Shown here: one piece after another, positions 21,801 through 25,806 of the stretch
Position numbering within the stretch: position 1 is the first letter of the stretch
Layout of the letters: each line of letters starts with the position of its first letter
Origin: Phallusia fumigata
Taxonomy: Eukaryota; Chordata; Ascidiacea; Phlebobranchia; Ascidiidae
Reading direction: 5' to 3'
Length of the DNA stretch: 32,135 nucleotides
NCBI GenBank assembly: GCA_008931825.1
Contig: QXVZ01001644.1
Coordinates: forward strand, 1 to 32,135
Position numbers and translations under genes: made by a program
Notes under the pieces: generated by a model
What the model saw: only the letters and a program-made list of their open reading frames with translations
Told to the model about the DNA's origin: nothing
Databases searched by the model: none

Positions 21801-23231
21801 CTATCGTCTGAAGAATTAAAATGCACTGCCACTGTGGCCGGCTGGCACCTGAGTATTTCGCTACAAAAGTATTCTGCCAAACAAGTTCGACTTTTGTTTG
21901 CCATCGACGCGGAATCGTTTCTGTCCTGTGTGAACTTCCCATCCCTTGCCTTTGCAGACTTCTCGCCAGCCGCCACCAGGCGACCGCCGATTCCCAGCTA
22001 AGGTGAACAGGAAAAATGCGAATGGCTTGTCAGCGAGAAACAATTCTTCGCGAAATTCGAATCTTTCATTTCATTTTGTGACGTTTGGTTTTGTTGGTTT
22101 GTCCACAAACTTCGAGCCCTTTCGCTAAAAGTTAATTAAAGGCGCCCACGAAACACCGGTTCGAAACAGAAACTTGCACAGGCACCTTCATTTGTTTGAC
22201 AACGGCGGGCGCATGCTTGTGCTCTTCGCCATAAAACGCAAACAAATGGTGCCGAAACGCAATATTCTGTGTAGACGCAACCTCGGGCGGTGCCTTTACC
22301 TTAACATCAGCGAGAGGACGCGAAAAAGCTTGCATTGATTGGACATACCCTCTGTAATCATGTGGCATGCATTGTAAAAAACAAGTCCTGACGAACCTTG
22401 TATCCCTCTAACACCGCTAGTGCCCGGATGGTGTAATCAATCTGACAGTTAACTTTGTTGATCTATTGAAAGTTAATCGGGCTGCCGCAAGTTTAACCCT
22501 CTGCAACGGGAATATGCCATTTTGGCGTTAATCAAGACAAATCTCTAGGTATTTAAATCTCATTCGGGCGTATGGCCTTCGACGTGTCTTGCTATGTAAA
22601 TTGTTGGCCACGAGTTTTTGAGGCTTTTAGTCCGAACACCACTCCCGTTTATTTCGTAATTTGGCTGTTTGGTCTTGCTTAATTAGTGCCTTCTTTGGTT
22701 TTGCATGTGGCCTCGAAAACTGAATCAAGCTGTTTAAACCAAACCTGCATGATGATGATACTATATACCGTCTCCCGGTATGTCGTTTATTTTCAGTGTG
22801 GCACCACGCTTTGTGATTTGGCGTTCCGGGTGCGTGTTCGTTTGCTTTCATTCAGTTCTTTCTCTGCTCACGCACCCTGACGCATGGATCTGCTGTCGTC
22901 GTGTTTTGTTTCTTTACACTTTTTAAACCAGGGTGTAGGCTTACTTTGCAACTACATCAACGTAAAAGTAAATAAGGCAATATCATGACCAACTTGTGTG
23001 CAATAAAATAAACTTACAGTAAATAAAGCATTGCCTAAAACATGATTCCCTTGCATTTTTATACAGGTTGTAGTGTAGTTTTTGGTTTGTCTACATCGTA
23101 TTGAAAAGTGATTGTCACATGAATCACCGTTGATTTGTTTTTAGGTGCTCACCGATCTTAAATCCGACAATCAGCGCTTGAAGGACGAAAACGGCGCGCT
23201 CATCCGCGTTATAAGCAAACTGTCCAAATGA
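627..23231 (+). CDS. PPP1R12A: Myosin phosphatase targeting subunit (MYPT/PPP1R12 family), 24 exons, several isoforms
   Basis: Regulatory subunit that docks PP1 catalytic subunit onto myosin and controls myosin light-chain dephosphorylation. Joined exons: 627-875, 2132-2262, 5063-5181, 5518-5689, 6003-6147, 6442-6519, 6579-6631, 6974-7451, 7767-7857, 8174-8316, 8627-8715, 8822-8905, 9117-9203, 9946-10017, 10336-10466, 10535-10680, 10859-11078, 11345-12447, 13467-14261, 15009-15071, 19831-20004, 20485-20679, then 23145-23231 (1634 aa) or 20935-21819 (1900 aa). Every junction keeps frame with GT/AG borders. Seen: RVKF PP1 motif at residues 39-42, ankyrin repeats about 43-298, RRSTQ with T702 and RRSTG with T868 (equivalents of human T696 and T853), and a C-terminal coiled coil ending in the family-typical ISKLSK. 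Human MYPT1 is about 1030 aa; the excess comes mainly from exons 18-20. The family call is very secure. Assignment to PPP1R12A rather than 12B/12C is not meaningful for an invertebrate single-copy relative. Confidence 0.95.
876..2131 (+). other. PPP1R12A: MYPT intron 1
   Basis: AT-rich intron of 1256 bases with many short T runs. I see no convincing exon, RNA gene or mobile element in it. Confidence 0.85.
2132..2262 (+). CDS. PPP1R12A: MYPT exon 2: ankyrin repeats
   Basis: Residues 84-127, beginning ACIDGNLDVVEYLV and containing GWTPLHAAASCGY, a textbook ankyrin helix-turn-helix. The acceptor is TATTACAG and the donor AG|GTATGT; it ends in phase 2. Confidence 0.94.
2263..5062 (+). other. PPP1R12A: MYPT intron 2 with an internal CG-richer block
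   Basis: Intron of 2800 bases. Most is AT-rich, but about 3450-4440 is visibly richer in CG dinucleotides (CGCG, GCGC, TCGCG motifs). Open frames here (for example 3692-3919 and 4090-4365) show no recognisable domain and no suitable splice borders, so I call no exon. The block could be a regulatory region or an old insertion. Confidence 0.75.
5063..5181 (+). CDS. PPP1R12A: MYPT exon 3: ankyrin repeat
   Basis: Residues 127-167, with VNSEGEVPLDIAEEDDM, the acidic DIAEE segment typical of the third MYPT ankyrin unit. The acceptor is TTTTTAG; the donor is CAAG|GTGGGA (phase 1). Confidence 0.94.
5182..5517 (+). other. PPP1R12A: MYPT intron 3
   Basis: Short AT-rich intron ending in CTCTTTCCCAG; nothing else seen. 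Confidence 0.85.
5518..5689 (+). CDS. PPP1R12A: MYPT exon 4: inter-repeat linker and ankyrin repeat
   Basis: Residues 167-224. It reads GLDIEAARNQEREVM followed by a linker and GATALHVAAAKGYIDAIR. The DIEAAR linker between ankyrin blocks is a MYPT hallmark. The donor is AAG|GTTAAA, phase 2. Confidence 0.94.
5690..6002 (+). other. PPP1R12A: MYPT intron 4
   Basis: AT-rich intron of 313 bases ending in TTGTTGCAG; nothing else seen. Confidence 0.85.
6003..6147 (+). CDS. PPP1R12A: MYPT exon 5: ankyrin repeat
   Basis: Residues 224-272, containing ILLQAGVSPNVQDNDGWTPL and a HAASHW segment. The last ankyrin helices run to the TTG|GTAGGG donor, phase 0. Confidence 0.94.
6442..6519 (+). CDS. PPP1R12A: MYPT exon 6: end of ankyrin domain
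   Basis: Residues 273-298, reading GQTPSDVADEEMLEYLRDL then KKQQGER. This matches the conserved VADEDxLxYLxxLxKKQ cap that closes the MYPT ankyrin domain. Phase 0 on both sides. Confidence 0.93.
6579..6631 (+). CDS. PPP1R12A: MYPT exon 7: short linker
   Basis: A 53-base exon, residues 299-316, KSHSLIESPPSPTKGVN. The acceptor is GTTTTTAG; the donor is AACAA|GTAAGT, phase 2, completed by the first G of exon 8. Confidence 0.85.
6698..6816. repeat. Duplicated intron segment, copy 1 (assembly join)
   Basis: Matches 6818-6942 apart from a six-base indel and a few substitutions. The single N at 6817 lies exactly between the copies, as when two overlapping allelic contig ends were not merged. Real intron 7 is probably about 120 bases shorter than shown. 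Confidence 0.85.
6817..6817. other. Assembly join (single N)
   Basis: Single N between the two copies at 6698-6816 and 6818-6942. Confidence 0.85.
6818..6942. repeat. Duplicated intron segment, copy 2 (assembly join)
   Basis: Second copy of 6698-6816, continuing straight into exon 8 (6974). Its orientation and order fit an unmerged allelic overlap, not a mobile repeat. Confidence 0.85.
6974..7451 (+). CDS. PPP1R12A: MYPT exon 8: Ser/Thr-rich disordered region
   Basis: Residues 316-475, rich in Ser, Thr, Asn and acidic clusters (SSSSDDDAEDSTSSSE). It has basic-directed serine sites such as LRRSTRPSS. Low complexity agrees with the disordered centre of MYPT proteins. The donor is TCA|GTAAGT, phase 0. 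Confidence 0.9.
7452..7766 (+). other. PPP1R12A: MYPT intron 8
   Basis: AT-rich intron of 315 bases; nothing else seen. Confidence 0.85.
7767..7857 (+). CDS. PPP1R12A: MYPT exon 9: disordered region
   Basis: Residues 476-506, RSRNGPGVTPGTPTERN then a short acidic stretch ending in DTWRS. The acceptor is GAACAG; the donor is TCAG|GTAAGT, phase 1. Confidence 0.85.
7858..8173 (+). other. PPP1R12A: MYPT intron 9
   Basis: AT-rich intron of 316 bases; nothing else seen. Confidence 0.85.
8174..8316 (+). CDS. PPP1R12A: MYPT exon 10: disordered region with basic phospho-site
   Basis: Residues 506-553. GLRKTSSFDEKKK is a basophilic-kinase-like site (RKTSS). The donor AAG|GTTTGA is weak but phase 0 fits exon 11. 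Confidence 0.82.
8317..8626 (+). other. PPP1R12A: MYPT intron 10
   Basis: AT-rich intron of 310 bases; nothing else seen. Confidence 0.85.
8627..8715 (+). CDS. PPP1R12A: MYPT exon 11
   Basis: Residues 554-583, TDIQTARVAPILDARTTNK then a charged Ser-rich end. The IQTARVAPI-like stretch resembles the LAYVAPTIPRR region of MYPT1. Donor GG|GTAAGA, phase 2. Confidence 0.82.
8822..8905 (+). CDS. PPP1R12A: MYPT exon 12
   Basis: Residues 583-611, YQRSSSYRKYGTDSAQTSS and a basic end (FKRR). An 84-base exon with phase 2 at both ends, so it could be skipped without a frameshift. Confidence 0.82.
9117..9203 (+). CDS. PPP1R12A: MYPT exon 13
   Basis: Residues 611-640, SISYKKAVGRTTSTDISE then a Leu-rich end. 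An 87-base exon with phase 2 at both ends, a candidate cassette exon. Acceptor CTTGTAG, donor AAG|GTACCA. Confidence 0.78.
9204..9945 (+). other. PPP1R12A: MYPT intron 13
   Basis: AT-rich intron of 742 bases. The open frame at 9330-9545 shows no recognisable domain or splice borders; I see nothing else. Confidence 0.8.
9946..10017 (+). CDS. PPP1R12A: MYPT exon 14
   Basis: Residues 640-664, SADENDGNTTSATGQSTEAN and so on. A 72-base Thr/Ser/Asn-rich exon with phase 2 at both ends, so skippable. It parallels the poly-Thr/Ser stretch just before the T696 region in vertebrate MYPT1. Confidence 0.8.
10336..10466 (+). CDS. PPP1R12A: MYPT exon 15: first inhibitory phosphorylation site (T702)
   Basis: Residues 664-708. 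It contains PVRDEEAEAQRKARSRRERQ followed by SRRSTQGVTL, almost identical to the human T696 region. T702 is the predicted Rho-kinase/ZIPK site whose phosphorylation inhibits PP1, and the adjacent S701 is the predicted PKA/PKG site. Donor TTG|GTAAGT, phase 1. Confidence 0.95.
10535..10680 (+). CDS. PPP1R12A: MYPT exon 16
   Basis: Residues 708-756, DVYEEAKRQIENMKQERES then Ser/Thr-rich sequence ending KIPHN. It parallels LQEAEKTIGRSRS after T696 in human MYPT1. Donor AAT|GTTAGT, phase 0. Confidence 0.85.
10859..11078 (+). CDS. PPP1R12A: MYPT exon 17
   Basis: Residues 757-830, a Ser/Pro-rich disordered stretch starting DSVPLNLNWRHSATHTSASS. Acceptor CATTTCAG, donor TTAG|GTACTG, phase 1. Confidence 0.85.
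11345..12447 (+). CDS. PPP1R12A: MYPT exon 18: second inhibitory site (T868) and a long insertion
   Basis: Residues 830-1197, a 1103-base exon. The first part, QRRRQRKDRRSTGLPDLPPD, is the equivalent of the human T853 region. After that come about 317 codons of charged, Ser/Thr-rich sequence that I cannot match to vertebrate MYPT. A strong internal donor, GAT|GTAAGT at 11496/11497, would remove this insertion in frame. The distal donor AGG|GTTTGC is weak; without splicing there, the frame stays open to a stop at 12517-12519. Confidence 0.88.
12448..13466 (+). other. PPP1R12A: MYPT intron 18, first part open in frame
   Basis: 1019 bases. The first 24 codons continue the exon 18 frame with a Cys-rich hydrophobic sequence before a stop. 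ATTAAA, a variant poly(A) signal, occurs near 12619 and 12657. The rest is AT-rich with no other feature seen. Confidence 0.7.
13467..14261 (+). CDS. PPP1R12A: MYPT exon 19: lineage-specific insertion
   Basis: Residues 1198-1462, one 795-base open exon with acceptor TTTTGCAG and donor AAG|GTCAGT, phase 0 at both ends. It is Ser/Lys-rich and disordered-looking, with a Cys cluster (RDSCSCSCKES). I recognise no domain. The phase makes it skippable as a cassette. Confidence 0.75.
14262..15008 (+). other. PPP1R12A: MYPT intron 19
   Basis: 747 bases. The stretch about 14420-14610 is less AT-rich than its surroundings and might be an old insertion, but I find no clear terminal repeats. Otherwise nothing seen. 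Confidence 0.7.
15009..15071 (+). CDS. PPP1R12A: MYPT exon 20: small acidic exon
   Basis: A 63-base exon, residues 1463-1483, NQSDEGDEIIKNDIDSVDVS then K. Acceptor TTTTTTAG, donor AAG|GTATTA, phase 0 at both ends; a candidate cassette. Support is the frame, the borders and the coding-like acidic composition. Confidence 0.65.
15560..15567 (+). promoter_or_regulatory. Candidate TATA box for internal MYPT transcripts
   Basis: TATAAATA set in a GC-rich context (CCCGCGCTCGA before, GCCGAC after). It may drive transcripts that start inside intron 20 and use the small-subunit exon. No transcript start can be seen directly, and the distance to 18738 would need a non-coding exon and a splice. Confidence 0.3.
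17747..18179. repeat. Intron 20 segment duplicated at window start, copy 2
   Basis: Matches 1-432 almost base for base: about eight substitutions and one single-base indel. This copy is embedded in continuous sequence on both sides, so it is probably the native location. Confidence 0.9.
18738..18836 (+). CDS. PPP1R12A: Alternative first coding exon: small (M20/M21-like) myosin phosphatase subunit
   Basis: ATG at 18738 opens 33 codons beginning MTSKYSTRRLLSA, rich in Ser and Arg, up to a CTA|GTAAGG donor, phase 0. Exon 21 starts in phase 0, so this splices in frame to exons 21, 22 and 24, giving 184 aa (about 20 kDa). That is the size of the vertebrate small subunit M20/M21, which is made from an alternative promoter of a MYPT-family gene and keeps only the C-terminal coiled coil and zipper. 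It would lack PP1 docking and ankyrin repeats. A three-codon upstream frame (18730-18741) overlaps the start. It could also be an internal exon from 18729, but the tract before that AG is pyrimidine-poor. Confidence 0.6.
19831..20004 (+). CDS. PPP1R12A: MYPT exon 21: first common C-terminal exon
   Basis: 58 codons (1484-1541 in the long form), beginning AERLRPTAARYDSSSLPDRH and ending NEKNYKK. It parallels the RYDSLLGRSGS and DFKK segments of human MYPT1. The acceptor is TTGTTCCAG; the donor AAG|GTCTTG is weak. Codon use is clearly more GC-rich than in exons 1-20. Confidence 0.88.
20005..20484 (+). other. PPP1R12A: MYPT intron 21
   Basis: 480 bases, ending in TACTTGTACAG; nothing else seen. 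Confidence 0.85.
20485..20679 (+). CDS. PPP1R12A: MYPT exon 22: C-terminal coiled coil
   Basis: 65 codons starting LYEDQCAENESLRSELAEAR and ending MEKELM. There are heptad Leu/Ile/Ala spacings and dense Lys/Arg/Glu. It corresponds to LYEQILAENEKLKAQL onward in human MYPT1. The donor is ATG|GTGAGT, phase 0, usable with either last exon. Confidence 0.95.
20935..21819 (+). CDS. PPP1R12A: MYPT exon 23: alternative last exon with a long Ser/Arg/Tyr-rich tail
   Basis: 294 codons plus TAA, acceptor ATCCATCAG, phase 0. The first 30 or so residues are a coil (NLELKQENQALTRLVNKLG) related to the zipper of exon 24. The remaining roughly 260 residues look disordered, rich in Ser, Arg and Tyr, with many SP/TP sites and basic sites such as RRSSF and KRSRSPVSF. 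Composition suggests a heavily phosphorylated or cytoskeleton-binding tail, but I recognise no domain. Codon use is GC-rich. With exon 22 it gives a 1900-aa long form or a 450-aa short form. Confidence 0.82.
   Translation, partial: NNDEVDALQAKNLELKQENQALTRLVNKLGYPDEKQRSSKPSSMVEAFSGRTASPTAFADVTDSKPLETLDESEPSEDEKASAGFKTPSARDKRKLEKTTSNSSSTSSVSEETERRSSFSDKYSSSASRYTPKSDYSSTRDRGGYKSDYFSKYGRTESTDFSSDRPHYKSGGSLREKRSAGLLTSSSTGKFPSSSSSPSLAGGYHTIPVPASRSRYINSIPPSSPVLTRTKLGSDTTPTLSSRYSDRRETPMTSSSYRSRAYEPTKRSRSPVSFPSSANSKRVGELMNTYRLKN
21820..23144 (+). other. PPP1R12A: 3' UTR of the exon 23 isoform and intron before exon 24
   Basis: No coding exon seen. If exon 23 is terminal, about 1.2 kb forms its 3' UTR up to the AATAAA cluster at 23002-23027. 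The same stretch is intron for transcripts using exon 24. Confidence 0.65.
23002..23027 (+). terminator. Cluster of three poly(A) signals before exon 24
   Basis: AATAAA at 23002-23007, 23007-23012 and 23022-23027, all upstream of the zipper exon. They suit cleavage of transcripts that end with exon 23, and their use would exclude exon 24. Confidence 0.6.
23145..23231 (+). CDS. PPP1R12A: MYPT exon 24: C-terminal leucine zipper
   Basis: 28 codons plus TGA, acceptor GTTTTTAG. It begins VLTDLKSDNQRLKDENG and ends ISKLSK, nearly identical to the vertebrate MYPT1 zipper. In vertebrates the zipper isoform binds PKG-I and confers cGMP sensitivity; the same role here is inferred. Confidence 0.95.
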   Translation: MLTDLKSDNQRLKDENGALIRVISKLSK

Positions 23232-24220
23232 TGGCGGTCAAAAATTGATACATCTAAATCAACGTCATCACCACGTCATTGATTCACAAGTACAGATGTA
23301 GCTTGCCGGATACTATCAGCAGTATATGGGACTAGAGCGAATGTTGGAGTGGGCCTTTGTTGGAATGTTTGAGAATGAAGGAGTATCTCTGTGTACACTC
23401 TCTTGCCCGCCCGATGCGTCCTCTGGTTCGCTGTCAGATCTTGATTAAGTGTTTTTATCGAATCTCCCCTTTGAAGTGTGGAATCCCACTGACAGAAGGT
23501 GCTTTTCCACCCACTGTTGTTTCGAATATTTCACATGTAGGCTTCTTGCAACCCATCGCCCCGACGTGGTAGTATTTTGACAGAAACAGTGGTTCTCAAA
23601 CGAAACAAACAAACCTTGACAGGTCACAATCTGATCTGACGCGATTTTGCACACCTTATACTGAACAAAAAATGGATTGTGACATCTGGGCGCTCCCTGG
23701 TGCCCCTAGCAGTATTTTGTATGTTCGTTACTTGGCATGAGTAACGGCAGTTACCGAATGTGCACGTTTAAATCATTTATTGTTATATTGTTACAAGAGA
23801 GTGTATTTCCTTATATAGACGCGTATATGATTACACGACATGGTGCTGCAGCTGGCCCGAACAACACGTTTGGTTTGAATCAATGGCTGTCCTGATTGCA
23901 GTCGACGTGAATGATTTTTCCGTCCGTGCCAGCGCATATAGGTCATTAGACTCTCAAAGTATCGTACGTGGCGTTGTAGATTTATTTCGATTTCCGGCCT
24001 CATCGGCTTTGATTTTAAACGCAACGAAAATTTTGCGCGCGTTTTAAAGTTTCGGTGTATTGGTTACGTTCTTTGTATACTTTCGATTTTTTGTTATCGC
24101 CCTTCCCTTCCGATGTCAGCGACGCGCGAAATTGCGTCGCTGCTTGCCTCAAGTGCCTACCGACACAACACAAAGAAACAAGTAAAAATGCCATCATAGG
24201 AAGTGCTAAATTTGGCAACG
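23232..24220 (+). other. 3' flank of MYPT
   Basis: Presumed 3' UTR and intergenic sequence. I saw no AATAAA here, so the end of the zipper transcript is unknown. A short GGGCGCTCCCTGGTGCCCC stretch near 23688 resembles a fragment of a dispersed repeat but has no clear ends. Confidence 0.5.
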
Positions 24221-24701
24221 AAAGTTAACGTTAAGCGAGTAAGTTAATTTAAACCGTTTTTCTTTTTGTCGCATGCGGACTCGTATTCTTACTTCGACCC
24301 CCTTCCCCCTTTTTTCTATCTTGATATTTCGGTTTTTAAACGTTCGTTTTTTATTTGACGCTAAATGATCAAACTGAACACTTAAATCGATTCGAGGTAA
24401 CGTGGTGGGCTGCTGTGCTTGAACGTGAGAGTAGAAAGGTCGAAATACACAGCGATTAGTTTTCAGCTTTTCTTGTCTTGTCAGTTTAATGGAAAGTAAG
24501 GCAGACTTTAATTCGGGATCTATTGCGTTTCTGAATTATGTGTGATTTTTTTATTTTTGCAAAACACAACAGTACAACGAAGAAACACGTACAGCCACAC
24601 AAAAAAATGTTGAACCGGCTTTTCCTGTGTATTCCAGTTCTGAAAGTAACACATGTTGTCAAGATAACTTATAAACAAAAGTTTGTATCAGTACAAAGCG
24701 A
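24221..24701. repeat. Duplicated intergenic block, copy 1 (assembly join)
   Basis: Matches 24703-25184 with only about six differences. The N at 24702 separates the copies, consistent with two unmerged allelic contig ends. Confidence 0.9.
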
Positions 24702-24702
24702 N
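24702..24702. other. Assembly join (single N)
   Basis: Single N between the two 480-base copies. Confidence 0.85.
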
Positions 24703-25184
24703 AAAGTTAACGTTAAGCGAGTAAGTTAATTTAAACCGTTTTTCTTTTTGTCGCATGCGGACTCGTATTCTTACTTCGACCCCCTTCCCCCTTTTTTCTA
24801 TCTTGATATTTCGGTTTTTAAACGTTCGTTTTTTATTTGACGCTAAATGATCAAACTGAACACTTAAATCGATTCGAGGTAACGTGGTGGGCTGCTGTGC
24901 TTGAACGTGAGAGTAGAAAGGTCGAAATACACAGCGATTAGTTTTCAGCTTTTCTTGTCTTGTCAGTTTAATGGAAAGTAAGGCAGGCTTTAATTCGGGA
25001 TCTATTGCGTTTCTGAATTATGTGTGATTTTTTTTATTTTTGCAAAACACAACAGTACAACGAAGAAACACGTACAGCCACACAAAAAAATGTTGAACCG
25101 GCTTTTCTTGTGTATTCCGGTTCTGAAAGTAACACATGTCGTCAAGATAACTTGTAAACAAAAGTTTGTATCAGTACAAAGCGA
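24703..25184. repeat. Duplicated intergenic block, copy 2 (assembly join)
   Basis: Second copy of 24221-24701, continuing into unique sequence toward the cyclase gene. No gene or element is recognised within it. Confidence 0.9.
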
Positions 25185-25214
25185 AGTAGGGCAATTTTAA
25201 GTGAGGGTAAGTTT

Positions 25215-25473
25215 AAGGGGTGGGGAACCTGCGACCCGCTTGACTATTTAGTGTGGCACGCATCAGAATTTTGTAAAAGTATACAACATAGCATCCATGA
25301 GATGACTTCGACATTGTTGGCGATTAATATTCAACTGTATTCTGGCGTCACTGGCGTAAAAACTTGCCACACGTTTAATCACTTTCGTAACGTAACAGGC
25401 GCTTTTTTGAGGCCGTTCCGTAATGTTGTGCAATTCGTTGGACCCGCAGTACTAAATAGATTCCCCACCCCTG
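25215..25473. mobile_element. Non-autonomous hAT-like element (MITE)
   Basis: The left end reads AAGGGGTGGGGAACCTGCG. The right end, reverse complemented, reads CAGGGGTGGGGAATC. These are 13-base inverted termini of the CAGGGGTGGG type common in hAT elements, with related subterminal CTGCG and ACCCGC motifs. Flanking 8-mers (GTAAGTTT and GTTATTCT) match at five of eight positions, a decayed target duplication at best. No transposase is present; the open frame across it looks fortuitous. Confidence 0.55.
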
Positions 25474-25480
25474 GTTATTC

Positions 25481-25486
25481 TTTATT
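25481..25486 (-). terminator. Poly(A) signal of the guanylate cyclase gene
   Basis: AATAAA on the minus strand, about 150 bases after the TAG stop at 25634-25636. It lies just outside the hAT-like element, so the cleavage site expected 15-25 bases on would fall inside the right terminal repeat. Confidence 0.6.
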
Positions 25487-25633
25487 GAAGAGTATTCCTA
25501 ATTAACGGTTTATATTCAACATGATAAGTTACCCATCCAACACAGTAAAAGATTTTCCCAAATAGCAACAGCGGTAGTGTTCCGTTCTTTCGTTGCAACA
25601 CTGTTTTTGAAAGGTTTTTAAGAAACCGCTTAC

Positions 25634-25806
25634 CTACCATTGGGCATCGCGCTCTTCTCGTTTGTCCCCACACGATGAATCCTCATCGGATATAATGTCC
25701 CCCTCGTGTTCATCGTCACTCACAACCACGTCCTCTTCCACTATTATCTCGTCCGTATCATCGCCTTGTTCGTTTTCACTCGGCTCGTTATCACTCTGCT
25801 CGTTAT
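25634..25806 (-). CDS. Guanylate cyclase exon 17: acidic tail and stop
   Basis: Residues 627-683 then TAG. Strongly acidic, with a short internal repeat ([14 protein letters not shown]) and runs of Asp/Glu. The stop overlaps a GTAGGTAAG sequence that could act as a donor to an unseen further exon, but the poly(A) signal 150 bases on favours a terminal exon. Confidence 0.85.

Noticed and set aside
25251..25505. 84-codon + strand frame across the hAT-like element, considered as a transposase remnant
   Set aside because: No transposase motif is visible and the element is too short to be autonomous.
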